Source: Jaltomata sinuosa
Lineage: Eukaryota > Streptophyta > Magnoliopsida > Solanales > Solanaceae
Reading direction: 5' to 3'
NCBI GenBank assembly: GCA_003996215.1
Contig: QJPP01000311.1
Coordinates: 62,001 to 126,000, forward strand
Length of the DNA stretch: 64,000 nucleotides
The notes beneath the pieces were generated by a model. It was not told the DNA's origin. It did not search any database and was given only the letters and a program-made list of their open reading frames with translations. The number at the start of each line of letters is the position of its first letter. The stretch's first letter is position 1. This document shows, one piece after another, positions 1 to 11,882 of the stretch. The position numbers were made by a program, and so were the translations under genes.

Positions 1-60
1 GTGTGTTTTTCTTTGTTTTTGTTGAATGAATTGTAGACCAAGTGTGCTTTATATAGGTAA
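1..60 (-). promoter_or_regulatory. Core promoter and leader of a second ATL gene lying off the left edge
   Basis: The first bases align with the promoter and leader of the intact ATL gene at 53213-53878. A TATA box (TATATAA on the minus strand) is at 49-55, matching the one at 53969-53975. Base 1 corresponds to about 53904 in the intact copy, so the missing start codon should lie about 25 bases left of the window. Beyond the TATA box the match continues through a shared block reading GATCAACTTTTTGAG. Whether the neighbouring gene is intact cannot be seen. Confidence 0.6.
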
Positions 61-310
61 AAGTATAGGGTGAATTAACAGGTGTAAAGTGTATGATCAA
101 CTTTTTGAGTCTTAATAATGGAAAAGATATATTATTTTATTTTGTTAAAGGAATTTGTTTTAGAGTTCCAATCCACGGTTTCAATAAATTAGCTTTACAT
201 TTAAGCACTATAGATATATGAAGAGTTTGTGATAAGCAAGGGGAGACCGTCTAACTTTTTTAGAAATATCAACCTTCCTCTTTGGAATAGAAACATTGTT
301 TGGGCAAGGT

Positions 311-1473
311 TATTAAACTCTCTTTTATTATATGCCAATTTATTTCCTTTTTAATCCAATAAAAAGAGAATAATTTTTTTTCCAAATTTGGAAGCAGTTT
401 AGTTTGAATTTCATTATTCTTAATGACAAACTTCTATACCACATACATGGTATGGTATGATATGTTTAAAATTATAAATTTAAAAAATTAGGCTTATAAA
501 ATTGTTAATGACATATTTAAAATCACAAATTTTAATTTTTTTCTATATATTCAGTCAAACATATTCACATAAATTAAAATGGAAGGGAAACTACTTTTAT
601 TTACATGAAAGTCTTTTAATTGTTGCAAAAATTAGAAGAAATGTCAAAAAAATAGATAGGAGGGTGTGGAGATCGCAAATTAGGATAGAAAGTTAGTAGG
701 TAGTGGAGTGTTTTCTTGCTTTTTGATGGGTTTAGGCTTGGTGGTGTCTGTCGTAGTATTAGCCTTAATTCTTGTAGTTTCTTGCTTTTGATATCTATTA
801 TCGTTTATTGTCTTTCGATTATCGTACTTTGTATTGTTGGTACTGTTTTCTTTATTGTCATTTTTCTTTTTCATGCCTGCTTTGATATGTTGTATTTGAA
901 TCGAGGATCCTTTGGAAACAACGTCTCTACTTCTCCGAGGTATGAATAAGGTCTATGTAACACTCTACATTTTCCATATCTCACTTATGAAATTTCACAG
1001 AGTATATTATTGTTGTTCCAGCAAAAATTAGAAAACACACTGAAGTAGTTTTTCTGTTTTTGCAAAACTAAGAAACATTTCTATAATGATATTTTTGATG
1101 AAAAAAATCAATAAGACTCTCAACACTTTTAAAAATAAAAGGAATTTTTTTAAATCAATCTGGATACTCCACTAAGACCCTTGGAATAAGTTAATGGGCT
1201 ATCCACTCAAGAAAGAGGCAGGCCATCTCCATTGCCTACTGTCTAGGCTGCCACATGGTTATTACTTATTTGAATTAAAATGATTAATGAACAAAATCTC
1301 CAAACAAATCCTGTTTGGGACCCAAATAATTCTAACTAGGATCTCTAAACCCCAAAAAGGGTGCAGCAAGTTTGTCTATTCTCTACATACTAACATGGCA
1401 AATTGCAAGTAATTTCTTCTCATCTTAGTTGCCTTTTGGTTTTAGATATTTGCATCAGTTAGGCAGTGTGTAA
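311..1473. other. ATL 5' flanking sequence without a gene
   Basis: AT-rich intergenic DNA. The only conserved part is 1170-1390, the second anchor shared with 58596-58800. Short open frames on both strands look random. Confidence 0.5.
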
Positions 1474-1738
1474 TACTCCTTTCGTTCATTTTTATTTATC
1501 ATATTTGAACTTACACGTCTATTAAAAAATAATTATTGACATAATTATTTTATCACACTATTCCTGTTAATTGATATTTAGTATTAGGTCTTAAAAATTA
1601 ATTCAAAAAATAAATAATTAATGCTAAGCGTAAAACATGAAAAAAAATTATTATATTTTTTTAATATATTAAAAATAACAAGTAAAAATAAAAATCTTTT
1701 TTTTAATTATGAACAAGTAAAAATACACAGAAGGAGTA
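1474..1738. mobile_element. Stowaway-type MITE
   Basis: About 265 bp. The left end reads TACTCCTTTCGTTCATTTTT and the right end, read on the other strand, TACTCCTTCTGTGTATTTTT. Such imperfect terminal inverted repeats starting at a TA dinucleotide are typical of plant Tc1/mariner-derived Stowaway MITEs. It has no coding capacity. Confidence 0.75.
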
Positions 1739-1823
1739 TTGAAAACCAAATGCAGTGATACTAATACTCCCAATTAACTTATGCTGAAATTAATTTATGA
1801 AATAGTTTATAGAAATAGAACGT

Positions 1824-3763
1824 ATTACTATATAATAGAAGAGTGAATGAGAGGAGCTTAGGGTCAAGAGGGTATTTTCGTCATTTTACTATATAATAGA
1901 AGAGTGAATGAGAGGAGCTTAGGGTCTATTGGATGGGCACAATAACTTATTATAGCTCTATTTGAATTTTTTTAATCTCTCTGACTGTTCTACCCTTTGC
2001 TTATGTCATGACCACTTTTTGCCTTAAAAAACCTTCATGTGGGCTCCACTTGCCCATTGCTTTACTTCTTTCTCCTATTTTTTTTTGGTACCATGTTTTA
2101 CTTCTTTCTTTGACATCACTTATAAATATTTTTGTATTTTTTGGTCTGCAAAAGTTTTGGTAAATCCTTGTACATATTTCTGCGTGGTACATTTTTGTAT
2201 GCTTTTGCTGCCTTTAGGATAAAAAAGGATAATGAGTACTCGTTCTGTCCAACACTATAACAATTCTAATATTTAATATTCTAAAAAAATCTTTAGACGA
2301 GTGTTAAAGTTTCACAGAAATTGATGAATTAATGAGAACTTATGATAGAAAAATTATTAGCTGAGGAAGGACCGGATCATAAGGATCTATTGTACACAAG
2401 ACAAATAAATTAATAGGAAGATAATAGTTAATATTTAATATCCAGATATTTTATTATTTTGTATAAAATTATATAGAAAAACTTTGATCTTTCTAATAAA
2501 ATTGTCTTTGTAGTCCATCCTAATTCTACATTTTCTTTAAATATTTTATCATGTTACTATTTTTTTTCTCTATACAATAGAAGTAGTGGTTTCAACACGG
2601 TTGATCACAATAATTTATAATTTAAACTATTTAAAAATTATATAAAAATCTAAAAACTGTATAAAAAATTTGATTGGCTCTTCAAATTTCATTAGTGCCA
2701 CATAAATTGGGATGGCGAGAGTGACATATATTATCTAAAAATTATGTAAAAGAATATTATAAATCATAATAATTAATAACTTAAAATATTTAAAAATCAT
2801 ACAAAAAATTTGATTGACTCTCTAAATTTCATTTGTATCACATAAATTGAGATAAAAAAAAATAACATAGATTGGTCCAGAAAGAAAATTGACCATTTGC
2901 CCTTCTTCCTTTATAAAATTACATTAATTTAAAAAGTTTTTTTTTAGTAATTTATATATTTTAAAATTACGTAATAAGCATTATAAATCATAATATTTAA
3001 TAATTTAAAATATATTTAAAAAAATTGATCGACTCTCGAAATTTATCAGCGTCACATAAGATGGACAAAAGAAGTAACATAGAAGAGGGAATGAAAGCAG
3101 CTTAGGGTCAAAAAGGAAATTGACCACTTTGTCCTCTTCTTTTGTGAAATTACATTAATTTAAAAAATCTTTTTAATAATTTACATATTTAAAAATTACT
3201 TAATAAGTATTATAAATCATAATAATTAATACTTTAAAATATTTGTAGCTTCAAATATTTAAAATATATATAAAAATATTGATTGACTCTCAAAATTTAT
3301 CAGTACCACAAAAAATGGGACAATGAGAGTAACATGAAAATGACGTAAAAACTACTATAAATCAAGATAATTAACAACTTAAAATATTTAAAAAATAAAA
3401 AATTGGGTTGATTCTCAAAATTCTATCAACGCTACATAAATTGGAGCAGAGGGAATAACATATATTATTTAAAAATTATATAGATAGTACTATAAATCAC
3501 GATAATTAACAACTTAACTATATAAAAAATTTGGTTGACTCTCCAAATTTCATCAGCGCCACATAAATTTGGATAGGAAAAATAACATATATTATCTGAA
3601 AATTATGTAAAAGAGTACTATAAATCACAATAACTAAAAACTTAAAATATTTAAAAATCATACAAAAAAATTAATAGAGTTTTCAAATTCATATGTGTGA
3701 CATAAATTGAGATAGAAAAAATAGCATATATTGGGCCCGTGCTTGCACGGCTATGGTATCTAG
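1824..3763 (+). mobile_element. Non-autonomous Helitron
   Basis: The 3' end is canonical. A perfect 6-bp stem (CCGTGC-TT-GCACGG, 3737-3750) is followed nine bases later by CTAG (3760-3763) and then T. Helitrons end in CTRR just after such a hairpin and insert between A and T. The 5' end is not certain. A 41-bp block beginning TTACTATATAATAGAAGAG occurs twice (about 1825 and 1887) and resembles the AT-rich start of plant Helitrons, but a clean 5' TC is missing. No Rep/helicase frame is present. Confidence 0.55.
2595..3735 (+). repeat. Tandem array of about 130-200-bp units inside the Helitron
   Basis: A unit containing TATAAATCA-AATAATTAA, then TTGATTGACTCTC-AAATTT, then GCCACATAAATTGGG recurs about seven times at roughly 2600, 2740, 2940, 3150, 3340, 3470 and 3600. 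Copies are diverged and vary in length. Internal minisatellites directly before the 3' hairpin are common in non-autonomous plant Helitrons. Confidence 0.6.
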
Positions 3764-4024
3764 TATAAGATAAGGGGGAATTTTCATAAATAAAGCTATT
3801 AGCGGCGTCAGTTTTTGCAAAATATAGAGAGATTTTGTTTGTTTTTTCTAAAAAAAAAAAGTAGAAACATTTTCCTTTCAAATGTAGCGAAATACATCGT
3901 ATTCGCGTGCATATAAAATATAGTCCTAACTGAATTGTACGGATATATATAATATTTGATTGTAACTGTTTTTGTATGTATGTGTAGCCAATTGTATATG
4001 TATGTATATATGTATGGTCAACTT

Positions 4025-4360
4025 GGGGTCGTTTGGTAACTGGTTAGAGTTATGCAGGTATTAATAATGTAAGGATTAGTTATGAGAGAATCTATGTATT
4101 ATTTATGCAGGTATTAGTTGTGCAGGGATTAGTTATTCATGTATTAGTTATACATATATTACTTATTTCACATTCTATATATAGATTCCCTCATAACTTA
4201 TACATGTATTAGTTATGCGGGTTTCTAAATTGCAAATCAAACACCGTATTAATTTTATACATGAATAATTTACCTTCTAACCAGTTACCAAATGTGGTAT
4301 TACTTATGCAGGATTTAATACATGTATAACCCACCTCCAAACCAGCTATCAAACGACCCC
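4025..4360. mobile_element. TIR MITE with GGGGTCGTTTGG ends
   Basis: The left end reads GGGGTCGTTTGGTAACTGG; the reverse of the right end reads GGGGTCGTTTGATAGCTGG. The interior is a partial inverted repeat rich in TTATGCAGGTATTAGT-like words. It is non-coding. Ends of this type occur in plant PIF/Harbinger or hAT MITEs. No clean target duplication is visible, so the superfamily is left open. Confidence 0.65.
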
Positions 4361-5139
4361 TTATATGTTTTTAGAATAGAAGTTAGATGTGTGTGGTCAA
4401 CTGTATGTGTATATATGTGGCTTTAAAGTAGAAGCTGGATGTATGTGAAGACATCAACTGTATGTGCGGTCAACTGGATCTAGTGTATATTTCAAACTGT
4501 ATGTGCACACAACATTGGCCAACTATATGTGAAGGGTGTGTAAATTAAGTCTATAGGTTAAGTGTATGTTGTATGTGTGACGACCACCAGCGAAGCAACC
4601 TCGATTTTTCAACGGCCAATTGAAATGTCGATGAACTTTGGCGACGACAAATGGGTGAGGTTGGGGTGGACATAAATGGCTAGAATTTTTAAATACACAA
4701 ATAGGTGTATAAGTGTATAAATGCAATAAAATTACATAATCTCGCTATATTTTATAATTATTTAAAAGTACTAATTCAAAGAGTGATTAAGGGAGTAGAA
4801 TTAGCTACATTAGGTATTTTTTCCATAAGAAGATTTTATGTATATAACAATACACAAATAAAAGTATCTAAAAATTAAAATTTTCTTAAAGTAGATAATC
4901 CCTACATAATAATTTTAAAGTGAATATTATTAATCATTTATAACAATTCATTCAATATAACAGTTCTCATTACATAATTAGCAATCTTTACATTAATATA
5001 ATTAATATTTACCGCATAACAATTCCTATAGTAAAATATGTGCATAACTAAAATGTGAACAAAGAAAGCTCTAAAATGATCTCTTCAACAAGTTGGAGAG
5101 ACAAATTTGACCAAGTTTTTTTATTCTCCACAAGAAAAT
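4361..5139. other. Intergenic DNA, no gene seen
   Basis: Bases 4380-4560 contain reiterated GGTCAACTGTATGTG words, a degenerate local repeat. The rest is AT-rich with no recognisable coding or element signature. Confidence 0.4.
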
Positions 5140-5465
5140 CTGCACTATTCCATCTGCACGTACTAGATACTTGATAAGTTTTGGAAAATTAAAGTGCATG
5201 AGATTGAGATTGAACTGATCATTAATAGGAAAAGCGGTAACATAAATGGTATAAAAAGTACTAGTTGAGTCTTGTAAATATAAATTTGTAAACCATGTAT
5301 TGGCTACCTTTTGCTACGTGTGCTTCTAACTTTTCCTCTTTTTGAACACTATGCATGTTTTTTGGGTCCATTCAAGATTCTTGGTACATGACCAAATCTT
5401 CAGTTAGGCACTTCAATTCCCTAGTGATAAACTAGTTCAAGTTGTTTGATATTTTACCTTACAGA

Positions 5466-6460
5466 TCTGTCCCATATGGTAGTAGGGGTGGACGTTCACG
5501 CAATCCGAATTGGATATGAAAATCTCGATTTAGATTTTTCAGTTTTCAGATTCAAGAAATTAAAATTTAAATTCAATTCAAATAAATTCAGATTGGATTG
5601 GTTTTCTTAGCATCTCAGTTTCGGATTAATCAATTTAATATATATTAAATTTTTGATATTGAGCCTATAAATTGAGTTTCTTCTTCTTACAAAAATAAAT
5701 ATTCTAACAAAGTATGTATATGGTATTCAATTAAAAATATATATATTTATATTACATTATCACCTCATATTTTATGCATAATTGTGTTGTTCCATTGTTA
5801 CCTTCAATGTTTTGAACTTATTACGAGTTTTATGCGTGTAGAAAAAATGTCAGATGAAAAGGGATCGAAAAAGGGTAATTTGATGCAAGTTCAAGAAAAA
5901 GAGAACAAAAAATAGAAAAATGGCCGAGCTCGTCTCGCATCATCGCTCGCGAGCAACTTAGACGAGCCAGGAATTCCAGCCCTCGGACAAAATAGTAAAG
6001 GGAAGGCGAGCTCCTAGTCCTATCGCGAGCCAATGATGATGTACTCGAAAAATAGAATTGAAATAAAAAATGTCAAGATTAGAACACTTAAAGCTGATGC
6101 ACTTCAAGAGCAGCTCCTAAAGGAATCACAATTTGTGGTCTTGTCAATTTATGTAGGATATACATCACATGATCAAAGTAGGCAAATCTTGAGAAGATTG
6201 TACTTGGTTCATTATGTGCCAAGTATGACTTTGCATCATAAAAGTTATTCGACTGAAGTAGAAATCCGCTCCTTGCACTATTCTGAGTGTTATTGGCAAC
6301 CGACCCACAAGCTTAGCGAGCAAACATGAAGCCTAGCTTAATTGGGATTGGGGCAGAATTGTCCAAGCCTAACTTGCTTAAGCTAGGCTTCACGTTGCAA
6401 GTTATTGCATTATTTTTAGGGGCCTTCACGTTGGCAGTTATGAAACATGGAACACATTAT
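5466..6460. other. Unassigned sequence between duplicated flank and CACTA element
   Basis: Starts near an AGGGGTGGACGTTC motif (about 5484), similar to one end of the MITE at 15166 but without a partner end. The stretch 5900-6030 is unusually rich in GCGAGC words. A 98-codon plus-strand frame at 6033-6329 has no recognisable domain and I do not call it a gene. Confidence 0.35.
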
Positions 6461-8399
6461 CACTACTAAGAAGGTTAAAATTCGAGGGTCCATTTCCACG
6501 GACAAAGTCGGTTTTTTGGACAAAATCGATGTCAAACCGACATACTCACACTCGTCGGAATTGTGAAAACTGTTGGAAAACATATGCACAGCGGAAGCAT
6601 TCCATAAACATACTGCTTACATTAATAATAGATAACACATAGTTTATGCTAGAACATATACAATCATGCTAGAACACATAAACTTGCTGAAATTTAATTC
6701 GATAAATACCTCTCGAAGCGTGAACACATATCTTCAAGCAAATATGCAAGTCTGATTCCGGTTCTGCAGTCTTTTGCAGTGATCCCAAATTCACAGCCAA
6801 ACTCTCTCAATACTTGGGTGGGCAAGTATCGCATAGAAAACTGATTGACTTTCTAGGTTAGGAGAATCCCTACTTATAGAGATATTTTTCCTAGTCCAAA
6901 AAGGAGAACAAAAACCCGTTTGTTTTCTAACAAGAAAATAAACGTCTGTTTTCTTTCCTTTTCCCTAGAAAATAGGATTCTGAGTTCTAGTTAAATAGGG
7001 CACCACAGGGACCACAAAATTAATTACTGAGTCTCTTTATTATGGAAATAATTCAAAATTCTGATTTGAATTATTCTTACCATAATAAATTACAATTCAT
7101 TCCACTAGAAATTCGTAATTGCACTCCTCTATTTATATTGTGAAATTCCTCATTAAACACTTATGTAATTCCCATGTTAAGATTACAGATACTAATCAAT
7201 AAATTAAATTACTGACGAATTCAATCTAATGATTAATTTCTTTTGACCACTGCTTAACTTATTTCATGTGTCGGATTCATAAAATCCACTTGCAAGATTT
7301 GACACAGTAAAAACTTATAAGCTTCTCAAAGAGGCATATCATCAATCTCTATACCGAGACATGGATTCTATCAACTAACTTATTATTTCACCAATATATA
7401 TTATTATCATCCAATTTACTAGGCATATTGACCCATCTCAGGATCTCACCTTTTAATAAATCAAAATGATAATTAATATATACAACTCATAATAGTTATA
7501 TCAAGATTGAAATATAAGTACATTTAATAGTTTAGAGAATACGTTTTCGCCAGTCAGTCTAAAACATCTATCTTTGCTCGATCCCGTTCAATACATACAA
7601 AATGTACTAGCACAAGAAGTCGGAACTACACCGTTCCCATAATCAAGATAAATTACATTTAATTTTGTTACTACAATCATACCGATGGCTTGTCCAATTT
7701 CCATCCTAGATTGTGAACAAAAATCTTTATACTTATAAGAACCGATGATTTAATCCTCTGTGTATAAGCTAAAACTCTATACACTAAATCATCTACTATA
7801 TAAGTAAACAGACACATAAACGAATACATGATCTATTAAATCTTTTATTAAAATTGATTTAATAATTATTCTATAATAACTATTATATCTAAACATATAA
7901 TCAATAGTATATATATCATGGTTAATAGTATATATCCCAACATCGAGGGACAAGCAGTTCTGTCGGTCGATTTTTAATTAAAACCAAGAAAAATCGACGG
8001 ACAAGGCCGGTTTTCAAAAATATTGAAAAATGTAACAACTTGAAATCAAACCTAGGTATTTTTTATGACTTTGAACAATTCTACTACTCAACTACATATG
8101 CTCTTTGATAAGATGTTTCCATCATTTTTATTTATACTCTTCAACTGCAATTTTGCACTTCAAAAATCACTGACGTCACTCGTTTTTTGTTAAAAATAAA
8201 TTAATAAAAAATCGAGAAACTGCATCGATTTTCTTTAAAAAAAATTAAAAACTATCTTATTATTATCGTGCGAAAAAAGCTGATGGCTGTCCATCTCAAT
8301 TTTTTATTAAAAAAAGTAAAAATGAACGGTCTTAGTCGATTTTCCCTCGATTTTTTTAACCGACTCTGTCTGTAGGTTTTTGCATTATTTTTAGTAGTG
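6461..8399. mobile_element. Small non-autonomous CACTA (En/Spm) element
   Basis: The left end is CACTACTAAGAAGG and the reverse of the right end is CACTACTAAAAATAATGC. A 3-bp target duplication, TAT, is present at 6458-6460 and 8400-8402. Subterminal sequence contains repeated GTCGATTTT-like words on both sides. Without the LTR inserted at 6571-7942 the element is only about 570 bp, so it is a MITE-like deletion derivative with no transposase. Confidence 0.75.
6571..7942 (-). mobile_element. Probable solo LTR inside the CACTA element
   Basis: About 1.37 kb, beginning TGTTGGAAAACAT and ending CCCAACA, so it has TG...CA termini with a TGTTGG/CCAACA inverted repeat. On the minus strand a TATA-like box (TATAAGTAGGG, near 6880) suggests the transcribed strand. 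No internal retroelement coding region adjoins it. No 5-bp target duplication is visible (AAAAC before, TCGAG after), which leaves room for a truncated or rearranged insertion. Confidence 0.5.
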
Positions 8400-8459
8400 T
8401 ATTTGGGAGGCAAGAACACGTAGAGAGCTAAGCAACATGGATTCGACTTAGTGTTCCAC

Positions 8460-9951
8460 TGTAACGATCCTCATAGTCGTTTCATAATTTTTGCATGTTT
8501 TGACTATTTTACTCTTTTTTATAGCTTCAATATGATATTTGTGATATGCTGGGGTGGGTGACATGGTTCCCGAGGTATTTGAACGAGATTTGGATGAGTT
8601 TTTCATTTTGAAAGGTTAAAAAGTTGAAATAGTTGACCAAAGTCAACATTTGAAGAAGATGAGCTCGGAATGAAATTCTGACTGTTCCGTTATAAGTTTC
8701 AACAGGTGATTCATTGAGTTGGTTGGACTATTGATTCGAGTCTTAAGGCATTTGGATGAGTTTTAGAAGAGTTTTTGAGTTTTGAAAGTTGAAAACTTAA
8801 GAGAGTTGACCAAAGTCAACATTTGAGGTTAGAAATGTCGTTTTCGAGTTTTGATGATTTCACTAGGCCAGGAGAGTGATTTTTGGCCTAGTTCTCGAGG
8901 CTTCCATGGGCATTTTGGTTGAGTTTTTAAAATTTTCTTAATTTGAATTATTTTCGATCAACATATGGTTAAAAGGATCCCAGAATGGTGTTTCATCGAT
9001 TTCAACAGATTCAAAATATTCGTTTTTATTGATTTGAATATTTGGTTTTTGTTTGAAAGGTTCCGAATGCTTTTCTGATGTTAAAACCAAATTTCAAAAA
9101 TTACTGAAAAATTTATTGGTACTGGTGTCTAGTGTCGGCAAAGATCTACACACGTCAGCAAGGGTGTCGGGAGTGATCTCGCACGCGTCGGCAGGGGTCT
9201 CTGTATAGTAATCTTGTGGGCGTCAGCAAAGGGCTCGATAGGTGTCTCGACAGGGTCGCGCCGGGCTGGGTCGGGTCTAACCCGCAATAAGGTATCAGTT
9301 TTTGTAATATTAATTTTGAAATTTTATTTTTTTCACCATTTTTGGAGTTCTAGAGCTCGGATTAAGATGATTTTTGATGCGATTTCTTCAATTTCAAAAT
9401 GGGTTAAGTTTCTAACCTTTCTTTTGGTGATTCTCCAATGATTTGTCATTTATTTCACCAAATTATCGCGTATAAGAAATGAATTTTTGGCTCTTCTTCC
9501 CTAAAACTTAAGATAATGAAAATTGATGATTTGAGCTCCGTTTTCAGTAAAATATCATATTTAAGTTCCTTATCTTATGGGTAAAATAATTCTGAAAGAA
9601 TTTTTTGATTTCATTGCCTTATTCCAAGGGTTGATTTTTTGACTCAAGTTTGACCCGAATTTTTATGCTAAGATATGACTTATGAGTGTCAATGGACTCT
9701 TATTCATGCGTAGAGTATGTTTTTGATAGATTGAGAGTGTTCCGAGGTCATTTAGAAGCGAAAGATCATTTTGTGATCATTGTTGACATGCAATTCGACT
9801 TCGAAGTAAGTTATGACTTACTCTTCTTCAAACTTAGCTTGGGTGGGAACTTATCGTGTAAAACATGCTACTGGGTGGGCAAATTTGTGGGTTGAAGTAA
9901 TTATTGAGTTGTATTCTATTGTGATACTTGAATTTGGATTTATGCCCGTGA
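8460..9951 (+). mobile_element. Gypsy-type LTR relic, left part
   Basis: Starts TGTAACGATCC, the U3-type terminus seen in many Solanaceae Gypsy LTRs. It carries the palindromic motif GTTGACCAAAGTCAAC twice (about 8632 and 8806). The sequence is broken by the CACTA element at 9952 and resumes at 15001 after the TGA duplication. No LTR 3' terminus was found, so the copy is truncated. Short frames within it are not coding. Confidence 0.5.
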
Positions 9952-9989
9952 CACTACTAATAAAAAGCTAAAAAGAAACAGATAAAAGG

Positions 9990-10440
9990 GACGCTGACCG
10001 TCGTTTTTTTAGCCAAAAGCGACGAAAAAGCGACGACGTCATTTCTATGGGAAAATGGTCCGTCGCTTTTCCAAAAGCGACGGACACTGACGCTTTAAAA
10101 GCGACGGACTGCGTCGCCAACTAAAAAGTGACGATTTTTTTTTTAATTTTTTCCAGAAAAGCGACGGATGCCGTCGCTTTTCCTGGTAAATTTTTTCCAG
10201 AAAAGCGACGGATGCCGTCGCTTTTCCTGGTAAATTTTTTCGAGAAAAGCGACCCTGTGCCGTCGCTTTTCCTGGTAAATTTTTTCGAGAAAAGCGACCC
10301 TGTGCCGTCGCTTTTCCTGGTAAATTTTTTCGAGAAAAGCGACCCTGTCCGTCGTTTTTTTTGGGTATTTTTTTTTAAAAGTTCCAGAAAAGCGACAGAC
10401 AAATGAGACGTTGTCTGTTGCTTTTCTACATTTTTTCCAG
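9990..10440. repeat. Left subterminal repeat zone of the CACTA element
   Basis: About five direct copies of a 44-45-bp unit (10143-10370) each hold an inverted pair AAAAGCGAC...GTCGCTTTT, so every unit can fold as a short hairpin. Related single motifs lie at 9990-10140 and 10380-10430. Confidence 0.8.
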
Positions 10441-11175
10441 CTGCAAAAATCTGCATTTTCAATATGCACCACCTGCCATTTAAAAATCTAATTCAATATA
10501 GCCCAAACCAGCACTAATTGCTGCCACAACATTCATAAAACAAATACAACATCAACAAAAAACTAAAAATGAAGTAAAATTGTTATTAAACACATAAAAG
10601 GTCCACCAAAAGGATCTATAAAGTATTCAAAAGTGTCTAAATATATAAGGAAATGAGTCAATCCTAATGGGGGTAGTATCCACATACTCCTCCTTATTTT
10701 CACTAGTCTCAGTAACTTCGTCACCTGATGACGAGGAGGAAGGAGTAGGATCTACATGACTACGACGACGACGACCAACAAAGGATGACATTTGTTGTTG
10801 AAGAGACTGGACAATCTTGGACAAATCATCAGTGGTCTTGGTTTGTTTTCTCTCGGATTCTGCCAAGACCCTAGTAAGATCTGCGATCTGCTGCGACATA
10901 TGTGCAAGCTGAACACCATCAATTGCCTCAGCCTGCCGCGAAGATCCAATACCATCCAGTCCTGACTGGATTCATTGCAAATCATTCCTAGAGCCTAGAC
11001 CATAGACTCTCCCCTTTTGTCTTTCCCCTGCCACTTTTTTGATCCATATTTGAGTGGCTTCCTCGTGTGTAGGCACGGTCGGCAAGCCTAGACCTTGCTG
11101 AGTCTGGTTGTACTCAGACAAAACACGTCCAAACTCATCCTGCATATAAAAAATAAAAATTATAATCTATACATA

Positions 11176-11177
<2 letters not shown>

Positions 11178-11220
<43 letters not shown>

Positions 11221-11232
11221 ATAAATATATGT
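11178..11232. repeat. (TA)n microsatellite
   Basis: A long run of TA dinucleotides followed by ATAAATATA and a short (TG)n, lying in an intron of the decayed CACTA gene. Confidence 0.9.
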
Positions 11233-11813
11233 GTGTGTGTACTTTAATTATATTTAAACTTTAAAACTTACATAGGCGTCTTGAGCCCTCTGTTCAACCC
11301 ATACATCTGGATCTGACTTTTTTTTTTATCTCTTATGTGGCTTTTCTCAAAAAGCTCCGCCTGAGTCGGAGGGCGCCTCAAGTCCTTCTCCTACAAATAA
11401 AATAAATTTAACATAATGAAGTAATATAATTAATATTATTTAATCAAGTTTATATAAACATATATATAAGTTAAAAAGTTAATATTATTACTTACCATTT
11501 CCCTTGCAACGTCCGCTACACTCTTTGCACCCATAGTGTGCAACGATCCACCTTTAACACTGCCTTTGGCTTTCTTGCCTTGTTCAGACAATGCTTTGAA
11601 CTCTTCCAAATCTCCATACTTCTTAAGCTGCTCATGAAGATGAGGTAGAAGCCAAGATCCACACTTTTTACTATCTCGAATTTTTATAAGCCATTGGCGT
11701 AGCCTGGCACTGGCCTTTCTCGTGAAAGAAGTGGAAATGATCTTATTGTACTTTCGCTTCTAAGTATACATTGAGAAGTGTATATATATATATGTATATA
11801 TAAACTTTTCATA

Positions 11814-11814
<1 letters not shown>

Positions 11815-11878
<64 letters not shown>
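11815..11878. repeat. (AC)n(AT)n compound microsatellite
   Basis: A run of CA dinucleotides passing into a run of TA dinucleotides, in an intron of the same gene. Confidence 0.9.

Positions 11879-11882
<4 letters not shown>

Larger units (their letters stand above)
1..5465. repeat. Segmental duplication, left copy (ATL 5' flank)
   Basis: This block is colinear with about 53880-61565. Three anchors are visible. Bases 1-310 match 53904-54190. Bases 1170-1260 match 58596-58690, including the shared string GGGCTATCCACTCAA. Bases 5140-5460 match 61215-61560, including ACCAAATCTTCAGTTAGGCA. Between the anchors each copy has its own transposons. This is best explained by tandem duplication of a unit containing an ATL gene followed by independent insertions. 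Confidence 0.75.

Noticed and set aside
6033..6329. 98-codon plus-strand frame as a gene
   Set aside because: No domain, no promoter context, and a single isolated frame of this length is expected by chance in 64 kb.
9949..10440. CRISPR-like spaced repeats
   Set aside because: Repeats with inverse motifs belong to a CACTA terminus in a plant genome; there are no unique spacers of constant length.
10121..10472. Overlapping repeat-protein-like frames with FSKKFTRKSDG units
   Set aside because: Translation of the CACTA subterminal 44-45-bp repeats; no start context, and frames are open on both strands only because of the repeat.
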